NCBI GenBank assembly: GCA_016790705.1
Contig: JAEUOT010000039.1
Span: forward strand, 1-54,354
Direction: 5' to 3'
Source of the DNA: Hydrogenophaga sp.
GTDB lineage: Bacteria; Pseudomonadota; Gammaproteobacteria; Burkholderiales; Burkholderiaceae_C
Length of the DNA stretch: 54,354 nt
Shown here in pieces: positions 17,769 through 25,099 of this stretch. The position numbers were made by a program, and so were the translations under genes. Each line of letters starts with the position of its first letter. Within the stretch, counting starts at the first letter, position 1. The notes below the pieces were generated by a model. It saw nothing but the letters and a program-made list of their open reading frames with translations. It ran no database searches and was not told the DNA's origin.

Positions 17769-18496
17769 TCGTCCCCCTCGACGAGGTCCAGCGGCGTCAC
17801 ATGGACACGGGCCGCCGCCTTCAGCTCCTCGGGCGTGGGTTTGAAGATCGCGCGCCAGCGGTCGAGCTTGAGCAGCTTGCCCTCGCGCAGCAACATGCCG
17901 ATGTGCCGGGCCACCGATTCGCGCCGGGCCACCACCAGCGCACCCAGCTCCGCATGACCCGGAATCCGGAACACGCGGCTGCCCTCCTCCTGCGTCATCA
18001 ACTCGAACGCGGCCAACAGCCGCTTGGAGATGTTGCTCTCACGGACCAGACTGGCCCAGTCGGCCACGTTCTCGATGCCCTCTCCGACGCACCGGTACAT
18101 GTACTGCCGAAACGCACGGTCGATGAACGCGCGGTCGTAGATCACGGCGATTGGGATCTCGCAGACCCTGGACGGCAGCATCGCGGTCATCGTCATGATC
18201 GGCGACTGCTTGAACAGGTTGGCGTAGCCCACGACCCGGCCGCGCCCGACCAGACAGACCGCTGCACGCTCACCGGTGGCGTTGACACGCTCACACTTGA
18301 ACATGCCGACCTTGATCACGCGCAGCACGTCGGAGCGCTCGCCCTGCACCTCGATGCTGCCGCCGACACGGACCGAGCGCTCGACACAATGGGCCTGCAG
18401 GGCGTCTGCCACCTTGGGCGGCACCTTCGACATCAAACACCTGGGTCGGGTCGAACACACGTCGCACCGCGCTTGCGCTTCTCGATCACCAGACAT
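17765..18496 (-). CDS. Crp/Fnr-family regulator with FNR-type cysteines
   Basis: The 243-residue protein has C11-x2-C14-x5-C20 and a fourth cysteine, C112, in RVCEIP. These correspond to the four [4Fe-4S] ligands of E. coli FNR (C20, C23, C29 and C122 in MVCEIP), so it probably senses oxygen or NO. The cNMP-type beta barrel (about 35-130), dimer helix (about 135-155) and C-terminal helix-turn-helix follow. The recognition helix reads RRESVARHIG, so the FNR determinants V-E-x-x-S-R become R192-E193-x-x-A196-R197, closer to CRP. It forms an operon with the PAS kinase. A TTGAC-GGAT-GTCAG palindrome lies in its own upstream region. Confidence 0.88.
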   Translation of the reverse strand: MSGDREAQARCDVCSTRPRCLMSKVPPKVADALQAHCVERSVRVGGSIEVQGERSDVLRVIKVGMFKCERVNATGERAAVCLVGRGRVVGYANLFKQSPIMTMTAMLPSRVCEIPIAVIYDRAFIDRAFRQYMYRCVGEGIENVADWASLVRESNISKRLLAAFELMTQEEGSRVFRIPGHAELGALVVARRESVARHIGMLLREGKLLKLDRWRAIFKPTPEELKAAARVHVTPLDLVEGDE

Positions 18497-18591
18497 TGTG
18501 TAAACAGATAGGGCAGTCCTGTCGCCCGCGGTGACAGGACCACGAAACTCGCATCCCGCGAGACATCATGCGCGCCGTTTGACGCCGTTGC

Positions 18592-18620
18592 TATCTATTT
18601 TTGAGTGAAATGATGTGCAA
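18592..18620 (-). promoter_or_regulatory. Possible promoter of the Crp/Fnr-like regulator
   Basis: On the minus strand TTGCAC (18615-18620) is followed after 17 bases by TAGATA (18592-18597). The predicted start is about 90 bases before the ATG. The -10 is weak, so an activator may be needed. Confidence 0.35.
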
Positions 18621-18627
18621 TGCAGGC

Positions 18628-18641
18628 TTGACGGATGTCAG
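18628..18641. promoter_or_regulatory. Crp/Fnr-type palindrome TTGAC-N4-GTCAG
   Basis: TTGAC-GGAT-GTCAG is a near-perfect inverted repeat with the 5-4-5 layout of Crp/Fnr-family boxes. It lies upstream of the regulator at 17765-18496, centred about 50 bases before the proposed start of transcription. It is identical at 12 of 14 positions, spacer included, to the box at 29588. Confidence 0.5.
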
Positions 18642-18668
18642 GGCCGGTGCGTTTGATCACTTCCTCTT

Positions 18669-18693
18669 CATGTAATGTTTTGACCATTACATG
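18669..18693. promoter_or_regulatory. Perfect 9-base inverted repeat, CATGTAATG-N7-CATTACATG
   Basis: The two 9-base arms are exact complements separated by seven bases. The site lies in the 269-base gap between the regulator gene (start 18496) and the hydrolase gene (stop 18766), in an AT-rich patch within GC-rich surroundings. No U-run follows, so an operator fits better than a terminator. The protein that binds is unknown. Confidence 0.5.
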
Positions 18694-18765
18694 TTCATTA
18701 AAAGGCCATTCAGGGTATTCCCGGACCGGGTGCGCCGTGTCGCATCCAACCAGTCCGGTTCCGCC

Positions 18766-19785
18766 TCAGAACGCCTCTTTCTCCGCCTCCAGAAACGCCA
18801 GGCTGGTGTACTTGCCGATGTTGGCGTCAAAGCCCTGCATGGTCTTTGCCCTGGAGGCGACGCGGGGGTCGGCCAGCACCATGGCCTTGGCCGCACCCAG
18901 GTCCTTGCCATCCTTGACCGCGGCAAGACACGGCTCCCAGATGCCCTTGAGGAAGGTGCCGTAGGTCTGAAGAATGTCCTTGCCGGGCAGGCCGTGGCCC
19001 GGCGTCCAGAGCTGCTCGCCGGCGGACTTCTGCAGCGCCTCGTAGTACTTGAAAGTGCCCGGGTACGAGCCATCGTCGATGTTGGCGATGCGGTTGGCCA
19101 TCGCGATGTCGCCGACATGGGTCACGCGGTCTTCCACCACCTGCACGCAGAGATCGGCGTCGGTATGGGCGCGCCCGTAGAAGTGCATACGCAGCGTGAC
19201 GTCGCCGAAGGTGAACGACTGTCCGTGCTCGATCGTGCGGTTGGGCGCCACGACCTCGGTGCCGCTGGTGGACTGGTTGGTCCACTTCTCCATCAGCGTG
19301 CGCCACTGGTGGCCTTCGTAGCCTTCGATCGTCTTGCGGGTGCCTGCCAGCGCATGGATGGGCAGGTCCTTGCCATAGGTTTTGACAAAGGCGTGGTTGC
19401 CCAGCCAATGGTCGCCATGGAAGTGGGAGTTGAACACCGCCACCACCGGCTTGTTGGTCACCTTGCGGATCATGCGGATCGCCATTTCGCCGATCTGCAG
19501 CGAGCTGCCCGAGTCGAGGATCACCACGCCCGCGCTGGTCACCACGAAGGTCACGTTGGACATCATCCCCCGGTTCTCCGGCGTCGGAAAACCATCGGGG
19601 GCGAAGATGATCCAGACGTGAGGCGAAATCTGCCGTGGCTCGATGTCGAACATCGGCGGGCCCATGATGAAGTCCTGGGCTTGCTGGGCAAAGCCCTGCA
19701 TCTCCGGCCACAGGCTGCTGGCCGCCAGACCGGCGGTCGCTGCGCCGAGCAGCCGGCGGCGCGTGAGTGATACCGGGGATGCCAT
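18766..19785 (-). CDS. Tat-exported metallo-beta-lactamase-fold hydrolase (SoxH-like)
   Basis: The 339-residue protein starts with a twin-arginine signal (LTRRRLLGAATAGLAAS), so it is probably periplasmic. The metal-binding motif HFHGDH (near residue 121) is followed by GRAHTDAD, GDIAMANRI and GHG, completing the binuclear site of the metallo-beta-lactamase fold. Similar proteins, called SoxH in Paracoccus, are encoded at the end of sox clusters; their substrate is not settled. It lies 18 bases after soxB with a strong ribosome site (GGGAGG), so it is co-translated in the sox operon. Relation to quinoprotein-associated hydrolases is the main alternative. Confidence 0.85.
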   Translation of the reverse strand: MASPVSLTRRRLLGAATAGLAASSLWPEMQGFAQQAQDFIMGPPMFDIEPRQISPHVWIIFAPDGFPTPENRGMMSNVTFVVTSAGVVILDSGSSLQIGEMAIRMIRKVTNKPVVAVFNSHFHGDHWLGNHAFVKTYGKDLPIHALAGTRKTIEGYEGHQWRTLMEKWTNQSTSGTEVVAPNRTIEHGQSFTFGDVTLRMHFYGRAHTDADLCVQVVEDRVTHVGDIAMANRIANIDDGSYPGTFKYYEALQKSAGEQLWTPGHGLPGKDILQTYGTFLKGIWEPCLAAVKDGKDLGAAKAMVLADPRVASRAKTMQGFDANIGKYTSLAFLEAEKEAF

Positions 19786-19803
19786 GTGTCCTCCCTGTGG
19801 TGG

Positions 19804-21537
19804 TCAGGCGGCGTAACCCGGATTGGGCAGGCCGCCGGTGATCTTGGGTGCGTTGAGCTTGCGCGGCGCGACCTTGCCGCCCTGGGCCTTGAGCCATTGC
19901 TCGACCAGCTCCCAGACCATCTTGTTGCCGGCGCGGCTGGCCTCTTCCGCGACCGGCGCCCAGCCGGCCACCTTGTAGGTCTTGCCGGCCTCGATCGGTT
20001 TGCCGTTGAGGCGCATGTCGGTGATGCGGCTGCCCATCTTGGCGGTCGGGTCGACGGCGTAGCTCATGCCACCCACGCGCACCATGTCGCCGCCCTGCTG
20101 GTAGTAGGGGTCGGGGTTGAACAGGTTGTCGCAGACGTCTTCCATCACGGTCTTGATGGTCTCGCCGGTCATGTCGGTCACCGTGGCGTAGGAGTACGTG
20201 GTGGCGGTCATGTCCAGCAGCCACTCGCGCGTGATCGCCTGGCCGGGCAGCAGTGTCGTGCCCCAGCGGAAGCCGGGCGAGAACGCGATCTGCGCGCCCT
20301 GCACATCCAGCAGCGCGTCGACCAGCAGCTGGTCGCCGGTGCCATTGAAGTTGCCACGGCGGTACAGCAGGCCCTCGCTGACCCCGAGCACCTCGCCCAG
20401 CTTGCCTTCGTAGGGTGCACGGATCTTGGTGATCAGCGCTTCCATCTCCTTGTCGGCCGGCAACATGTTGGAAAACACCGGCAGCAGCTTGTAGCGGAAG
20501 TCGGTGACCTTCTTGTCCTTGACCTCGAAGTCCAGCACGCCCAGGAACTTGCCGTTGGAACCCGCGTTGGTGACGATGGTCTTGCCGCCCTTGTTCGACA
20601 CCAGGGTGGCGACCGGCATGCCGTCGTGGGTGTGGCCGCCCATGATGGCGTCGATGCCGCTGACTCGGCTGGCCATCTTGAGGTCCACGTCCATGCCGTT
20701 GTGGCTGATGACGACGACCACCTGCGCGCCCTTGCCGCGGGCCTCGTCGACCATCTTCTGCATGTTGTCGTCCTGGATGCCGAAGGCCCAGTCGGCGACC
20801 ATGTAGCGCGGGTTGGCGATCGGCGTGTAGGGGAAGGCCTGGCCGATGACGGCGCAGGGCACGCCGTTGATCTCGCGGATCACATAGGGCTTGAACACCG
20901 GGTCGCCGAAGTCGTTGGTCTTGACGTTCTGCGCGACGAAGTCGACCTTGCCCTTGAAGTCCTTCTCGACAATCTCCTTGACCCGCTCCATGCCCAGGGT
21001 GAATTCCCAGTGGCCGGTCATCACGTCCACGCCCAGCAGCTTGCAGGCGTCGACCATGTCCTGGCCGTTGGTCCACAGGCAGGTGCCCGAGCCTTGCCAG
21101 GTGTCGCCGCCATCCAGCAGCAGCGAGCCAGGGCGGCTGGCCTTCAGGCGCTTGACCAGGGTGGCCAGATGCGCGAAGCCGCCGACCTTGCCATAGCGCT
21201 TGGCGGCCTTCTCGTAGTCGAGGTAGCTCAGCGCATGGGCCTCGGCCGTGCCCGGACGCACCTTGGCGACCTTGAGCAGGTGCTCGCCCACCAGGTGCGG
21301 CAGGTTGCCCTTCATCGAGCCGATCCCCAGGTTGATGCTGGGCTCGCGGAAATGGATCGGCTTGAGCTGCGCGTGGCAGTCGGTCATGTGCAGGAAGGAC
21401 ACATTGCCGAAGCGCGGGATGTCGTACAGGCCATTGGCCGCCTTGCCCTCGGCCGCTTCCGCATAGCTGCCCAGACTCATGCCGGCCATGGTGCCGGCGC
21501 CCATCACCTGAAGGAATTCGCGTTTGGAGAGATTCAT
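19804..21537 (-). CDS. soxB: Thiosulfohydrolase SoxB
   Basis: SoxB removes the terminal sulfone as sulfate from the SoxY-bound intermediate in the periplasm, using a dimanganese centre. The 577-residue protein belongs to the 5'-nucleotidase family: DCHAQLKPIHFREP, DGGDTWQGSGTCLWTNGQD, GHWEFTLG, ISHNGMD and GGHTHDGMP are all present. The export signal is SKREFLQVMGAG, with Lys-Arg in place of the twin arginines. The gene is separated from soxX by a terminator-like hairpin. Length and active-site motifs are complete. Confidence 0.97.
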   Translation of the reverse strand: MNLSKREFLQVMGAGTMAGMSLGSYAEAAEGKAANGLYDIPRFGNVSFLHMTDCHAQLKPIHFREPSINLGIGSMKGNLPHLVGEHLLKVAKVRPGTAEAHALSYLDYEKAAKRYGKVGGFAHLATLVKRLKASRPGSLLLDGGDTWQGSGTCLWTNGQDMVDACKLLGVDVMTGHWEFTLGMERVKEIVEKDFKGKVDFVAQNVKTNDFGDPVFKPYVIREINGVPCAVIGQAFPYTPIANPRYMVADWAFGIQDDNMQKMVDEARGKGAQVVVVISHNGMDVDLKMASRVSGIDAIMGGHTHDGMPVATLVSNKGGKTIVTNAGSNGKFLGVLDFEVKDKKVTDFRYKLLPVFSNMLPADKEMEALITKIRAPYEGKLGEVLGVSEGLLYRRGNFNGTGDQLLVDALLDVQGAQIAFSPGFRWGTTLLPGQAITREWLLDMTATTYSYATVTDMTGETIKTVMEDVCDNLFNPDPYYQQGGDMVRVGGMSYAVDPTAKMGSRITDMRLNGKPIEAGKTYKVAGWAPVAEEASRAGNKMVWELVEQWLKAQGGKVAPRKLNAPKITGGLPNPGYAA

Positions 21538-21564
21538 GAAAATGCCACCGCAGAGAGAAGAATC

Positions 21565-21587
21565 AAAAAACCCGGCGGCGCCGGGTT
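21565..21587 (-). terminator. Terminator-like hairpin between soxX and soxB
   Basis: On the minus strand AACCCGGC-GCC-GCCGGGTT forms a perfect 8-pair stem that runs into a run of Us (six As on the plus strand at 21565-21570). It starts 11 bases after the soxX stop and ends 28 bases before soxB. It would reduce read-through into soxB and the hydrolase gene. Confidence 0.75.
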
Positions 21588-21597
21588 GCAGGTCCGA

Positions 21598-22254
21598 TCA
21601 CTTGTTGACCGGCGAATTGGGGTCCAGCAGCAGGGCCACCAGATGGCGGACCTGGGTCTCGTTGAGGATGCCCTTGTGGCCGGCTCGCGGCATGTTGGAG
21701 CAGGCGTTGTAGGCCTTGGCGTTCCAGATCTTGCCCCAGGTGTACTCGACCATGGCCTTGGACGCCGGGTCATCGGGATTGGTCACGCCACGGTTCTTGG
21801 CGTAGTTGTAGAGGCTCGGCCCGATGGTGCCGAAGGAGATCTCCTCCTTGGTGATCTGGTGGCAGTTGTAGCAATTGCCGCCGTTGACCACGCTTGCGGT
21901 GTCGGTGAAGGTCAGGCCGCGACCGTTCTGCGCGATCTTCTCGCCTTCCTTCCAGTCACCCAGGAACTTGCCGTCCGACGGCCACTTGACCGTCTTGAGG
22001 TTCTCGGCTTCCACGCGCTTGGCCGTGGCCTCGTCCAGCGGCTTGCCCGCCACATCGGCGGCGCTGCACAGACGGTTGGTCTCGTCGGTGTTGAGCACGG
22101 CGTCGGCCTTCACGATGCCTTCGTCGCGGAAGGACGCCTTCGCGATTTTCTGCGCCAGTGCATCGAGGTCGACGGATGACGGGGCGCCCGCGCAACCGGC
22201 CAGTGCCAGCGCAGCAGCCAGGCCACCCAGGGCCCACAGATGGGTTTTCTTCAT
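21598..22254 (-). CDS. soxX: Sulfur oxidation cytochrome SoxX (probable lipoprotein)
   Basis: SoxX is the electron-accepting monoheme subunit of SoxAX, which couples thiosulfate to the SoxY cysteine. The heme site is C128-Y-N-C131-H132 (GGNCYNCHQ), with FGTIGPSLYNY after it and the axial Met188 in ACSNMPRAGH. At 218 residues it belongs to the longer SoxX type, with about 100 residues before the heme domain. The signal ends LALAGC, a clear lipobox with Cys21, so the protein is probably lipid-anchored. It lies 16 bases after soxA. Confidence 0.95.
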   Translation of the reverse strand: MKKTHLWALGGLAAALALAGCAGAPSSVDLDALAQKIAKASFRDEGIVKADAVLNTDETNRLCSAADVAGKPLDEATAKRVEAENLKTVKWPSDGKFLGDWKEGEKIAQNGRGLTFTDTASVVNGGNCYNCHQITKEEISFGTIGPSLYNYAKNRGVTNPDDPASKAMVEYTWGKIWNAKAYNACSNMPRAGHKGILNETQVRHLVALLLDPNSPVNK

Positions 22255-22270
22255 GGGGTTGTCTCCTCGA

Positions 22271-23068
22271 TCAACGCTTGATGGCAGGGGCCACGGACTT
22301 CGAGCCCTGGCTGTTCACGCCCAGGTACACACCCAGGGCAATCGTGGCATCGCTGCCGAAGCCAGGGTACGGGAAGCGTTGCTGGCGGTAGCAGTCGTTC
22401 AGGCGCTGCTGCATGCCCCACATCTGTCCGTTGGAGACACGGTAGGCCGGCCAGGCGGCGAAGCCGATGCCGTCGCCCGGGTTCTTGGTCAGGTTGGGCA
22501 GGTCCTGCAGTCGGATGCGCTTGCCGTCCTCGCCGTGGCAGGAGGCGCACGAGAAATCGTGCGGCCCGCCGCGCTGGAAGAACAGCCGCTTGCCGACTTC
22601 GTAGAACACCTTCTCCTGCGGGTGGCTGTAGGGCAGGTTGAACTTCATGCCCTTGGACTCGGCCGCCAGCCAGGTGGCCAGCGCGGTCACGTTGTTCTGC
22701 TCGCCCTTGCCAAAAGGCGTCTTGGCGATCTCGGCGGGGTTGAAGCCCTGCAGCGTCTCCATGCAGGTCAGCAGGCGCGATTCCATGTCCTGCACGCGCC
22801 CGGTGTCGGCAAAGTAGCGCGGCAGCTCGACAAACACGCCTTTGACCACCCCCGGACCCTTGCCGAGGTCACACTGTTCCAGCGACGCGTTCTTCGGCCC
22901 GCGTTTCTTCTTCCAGAGGTCTTCACCCTTGGCTTCAAAGAGGTCGGACGGATTGCCATCCTGCAGCATCTCCCGGTACTCGTCGATGCTTTGCGAGGCG
23001 GTCTTCTGCGCCCAGCCCGGCAGGGATGCGGCAGCCAGCACGGCCAGCACTGTCAGCTTGTGTTTCAT
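22271..23068 (-). CDS. soxA: L-cysteine S-thiosulfotransferase subunit SoxA
   Basis: SoxA carries the active-site heme that joins thiosulfate to SoxY. The 265-residue protein has a signal peptide ending near residue 20 (SLPGWAQ), the family segment QCDLGKGPGVVKG, one heme motif C174-A-S-C177-H178 and the modified cysteine ligand C226 in NDCYRQQRFPYPGF. Cysteines 66 and 102 sit where the first heme of diheme SoxA would be, so this is a monoheme type with a likely disulfide there. I chose the ATG at 23068, which starts the signal peptide; the frame is open to 23128. Confidence 0.95.
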   Translation of the reverse strand: MKHKLTVLAVLAAASLPGWAQKTASQSIDEYREMLQDGNPSDLFEAKGEDLWKKKRGPKNASLEQCDLGKGPGVVKGVFVELPRYFADTGRVQDMESRLLTCMETLQGFNPAEIAKTPFGKGEQNNVTALATWLAAESKGMKFNLPYSHPQEKVFYEVGKRLFFQRGGPHDFSCASCHGEDGKRIRLQDLPNLTKNPGDGIGFAAWPAYRVSNGQMWGMQQRLNDCYRQQRFPYPGFGSDATIALGVYLGVNSQGSKSVAPAIKR

Positions 23069-23096
23069 GGTCGTCTCTCGTGTTCTTGTGGGAAAC

Positions 23097-23120
23097 AGAA
23101 CGGGCCCGAAGGCCCGTTCT
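23097..23120 (-). terminator. UUCG-capped stem-loop between soxZ and soxA
   Basis: On the minus strand AGAACGGGCC-TTCG-GGCCCGTTCT makes a perfect 10-pair stem closed by C(UUCG)G, one of the most stable RNA tetraloops. It begins 14 bases after the soxZ stop. Only a short T-run (GTTTCCC) follows, so it may act more as an mRNA 3' end protector or partial attenuator than a full terminator. Confidence 0.65.
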
Positions 23121-23134
23121 CTGGCCACGGTCGC

Positions 23135-23446
23135 TCAGGCCACCGTGGTTTCGTCGGTGCGCGAGTCGCCCTTGTTGTCTTTCCAGGCCACCACGACCTT
23201 GTCGCCGGCCTTGGCGCCCTTGATGTTGAACTCCAGGAAGGGGTTCTTGGACACCGAGGGACCCCACTCGGAGGTCATGACGACCTTGCCGTTGAGGCTG
23301 GCGGTCACTTCGTTGATGAAGTGCGCGGGCACCAGGTTGCCGGCGGCGTCTTTGCGCTGGCCGGATTCCATTTCGTGACTCATCAGGACACGGACGTTGG
23401 CCACATCACCGCTGGCCTTGGCGCGGATTCGCATCGGATCTGCCAT
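23135..23446 (-). CDS. soxZ: Sulfur carrier complex subunit SoxZ
   Basis: SoxZ (103 residues) is the Ig-like partner of SoxY; the SoxYZ heterodimer carries the sulfur intermediates between SoxAX, SoxB and SoxCD. Typical segments are MADPMRIRAKASGDVANVRVL, PAHFINEVTASLNGK and SVSKNPFLEFNIKGAKAGD. It has no signal peptide and is exported with SoxY through the Tat system. It lies between soxY and the UUCG stem-loop. Confidence 0.97.
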   Translation of the reverse strand: MADPMRIRAKASGDVANVRVLMSHEMESGQRKDAAGNLVPAHFINEVTASLNGKVVMTSEWGPSVSKNPFLEFNIKGAKAGDKVVVAWKDNKGDSRTDETTVA

Positions 23447-23503
23447 GTTGCTTTCCTTGAAACTGTGTGAATGAACGGAGGGACGGGTCGGTATCCGGGG
23501 CGA

Positions 23504-23956
23504 TCAGCCGCCGCAACCGCCCAGGGTCACCTTGACTTCCTTCTTGGCATAGAACGCCTTGCCGTCGTTCATGATGGCCACGGCATAGACATCCGAGGAC
23601 TGGCCCATCTTGGCGCGCACGGAGAAGTTTGCCTCGACCGCATCGCTGACGCCGAACGCAGCGACCAGGGCGGCCGGGTTCTTCTCGACCAGCACCAGCA
23701 GCTGCTTGACGCCGGTCAGGGTGGTGCCCGCCTTGAGCGGCACCACGGCGCCGTTTTCAGCGATGTCGGGGCCCCCGATGCTCACGTCCTTGCTTTCGGC
23801 CAGCGCGCCGCCGCCCAGCGCCTTGACGGCGTCCTGGGTGCTCTTGGCCTGGAAGGCCGCGTTGTTGTAGGCGAGCGCGAACTGGGGGAAGCCGGCCGAA
23901 GCCAGCAGGCCCGCCACCACGGCGCCTTGCTTGAGTGTCTCGCGACGGTTTTGCAT
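23504..23956 (-). CDS. soxY: Sulfur carrier protein SoxY
   Basis: SoxY carries the covalent thiosulfate intermediates on the cysteine of its C-terminal swinging arm. The 150-residue protein ends VTLGGCGG, with the essential Cys148. The export signal NRRETLKQGAVVAGLLAS is a twin-arginine type. Motifs IGGPDIAENGAVVPL and FSVRAKMGQSSDVYAV are standard. It lies 57 bases before soxZ and 66 bases after soxD. Confidence 0.98.
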   Translation of the reverse strand: MQNRRETLKQGAVVAGLLASAGFPQFALAYNNAAFQAKSTQDAVKALGGGALAESKDVSIGGPDIAENGAVVPLKAGTTLTGVKQLLVLVEKNPAALVAAFGVSDAVEANFSVRAKMGQSSDVYAVAIMNDGKAFYAKKEVKVTLGGCGG

Positions 23957-24022
23957 CTGATATCTCCTTTGCGATCGGTGATGCGTAAAAAATCGGCTGC
24001 GTTCGGACGGCGGGGCGCCGGC

Positions 24023-25099
24023 TTACTTGGCGGCCCCTTTGGAAATCCAGTTGGCGATGGCCTTGGCATCGGCGTCCGACAGGGTCTGCGGCGGCATGGG
24101 AATGGCTCCCCACACGCCCTGTCCCCCCGACTTGATCTTGGCTGCCAGATAGTCTGCCTTGCCGGCATGCTTCTTGGCTACCTCGTTGAAACCCGGACCG
24201 ACGATCCGGTTGTCCACGCCGTGGCAGGCGATGCAACCGTTTTTCGCCAGCAGGGCCTGCGCGGCCTGCGCCTCGGGATCGGACTTGGGCTGCGGCGCCG
24301 GAGCGACCGGTGCCGGCGCCGCTTCACCGGCCTTGCGCTCGGGACGCGTGGTGTCGGCGCCGCGCTGCGCGCCGACCATGCGGTTCTGCTCGGCCAGGTT
24401 GCCGTGTGCATTGCGGGCGTAGTCGGGCAGCATCGAAGCGACCTTCGGCTCGGTCTCGCAGTTGCTCATGCAGATGGTGTTGCGGGTGTCGGGCTTGAGA
24501 TAGTCCCCGCCGAACTCCTTGCCCGGCCACATCGCGTGCTGCGTGTTCATGCCGTTGCGGTTGGGCATGCGGTTCTGCACCTCGGCGATGTTCTTGTCCG
24601 ACAGCGTGAAGTTCTCCGGCACCACGCCCGCCAGGCTCAGCAGGTAGGCCAGCACGCCGTAGACCTCGTCGGTCTTGAGCGTCTTGGGCGCGTTCCACGG
24701 CATGGCGCGGTTGATGTAGTCCCACAGGGTCGACACCGTCGCCACCTTCATGATCGTGGTGCGACCCGGGTAGTTGTTGGCCTTGAGGTTGGCGACGTGA
24801 CCGGTCTTGATGTCGTCGGGCGTGACGCCACCGATCAGCGGACTGAACACCTCGTTGGACTCGCCGAAGACACCGTGGCACTGGGCGCACTTGCCTTCCC
24901 AGAGGTCCTGGCCCTGGGCCACCGAACCCGAACCCGCGGGCAGCCCCTTGAAGTCGGGGCGGACGTCGATGTCCCATTTCGCCACTTCCTTGGGCGTCGC
25001 GTCCCGGCCCAGGCCGGGGTATTTCGTGCTTTGTGCCGCAGCCACACCGGCCACGGCCAGCAGCGCCGCAGTCAGGACCGCTTTACGAAAGCTGGACAT
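24023..25099 (-). CDS. soxD: Diheme cytochrome subunit of sulfane dehydrogenase SoxCD
   Basis: SoxD accepts electrons from the molybdenum subunit SoxC during oxidation of SoxY-bound sulfane sulfur. The 358-residue protein has a signal peptide (residues 1-22), a first heme C71-A-Q-C74-H75, a cysteine pair CMSNC near residue 210, an Ala/Pro-rich linker (about 257-275) and a second c-type domain with C289-I-A-C292-H293. The start at 25099 overlaps the end of soxC by 17 bases, suggesting translational coupling. Possession of SoxCD predicts complete oxidation of thiosulfate to sulfate without sulfur globules. Confidence 0.96.
   Translation of the reverse strand: MSSFRKAVLTAALLAVAGVAAAQSTKYPGLGRDATPKEVAKWDIDVRPDFKGLPAGSGSVAQGQDLWEGKCAQCHGVFGESNEVFSPLIGGVTPDDIKTGHVANLKANNYPGRTTIMKVATVSTLWDYINRAMPWNAPKTLKTDEVYGVLAYLLSLAGVVPENFTLSDKNIAEVQNRMPNRNGMNTQHAMWPGKEFGGDYLKPDTRNTICMSNCETEPKVASMLPDYARNAHGNLAEQNRMVGAQRGADTTRPERKAGEAAPAPVAPAPQPKSDPEAQAAQALLAKNGCIACHGVDNRIVGPGFNEVAKKHAGKADYLAAKIKSGGQGVWGAIPMPPQTLSDADAKAIANWISKGAAK

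Noticed and set aside
18700-18765. CCGGAC/GTCCGG stem after the metallo-hydrolase gene as terminator
   Set aside because: The loop is long and no U-run follows; evidence is insufficient.
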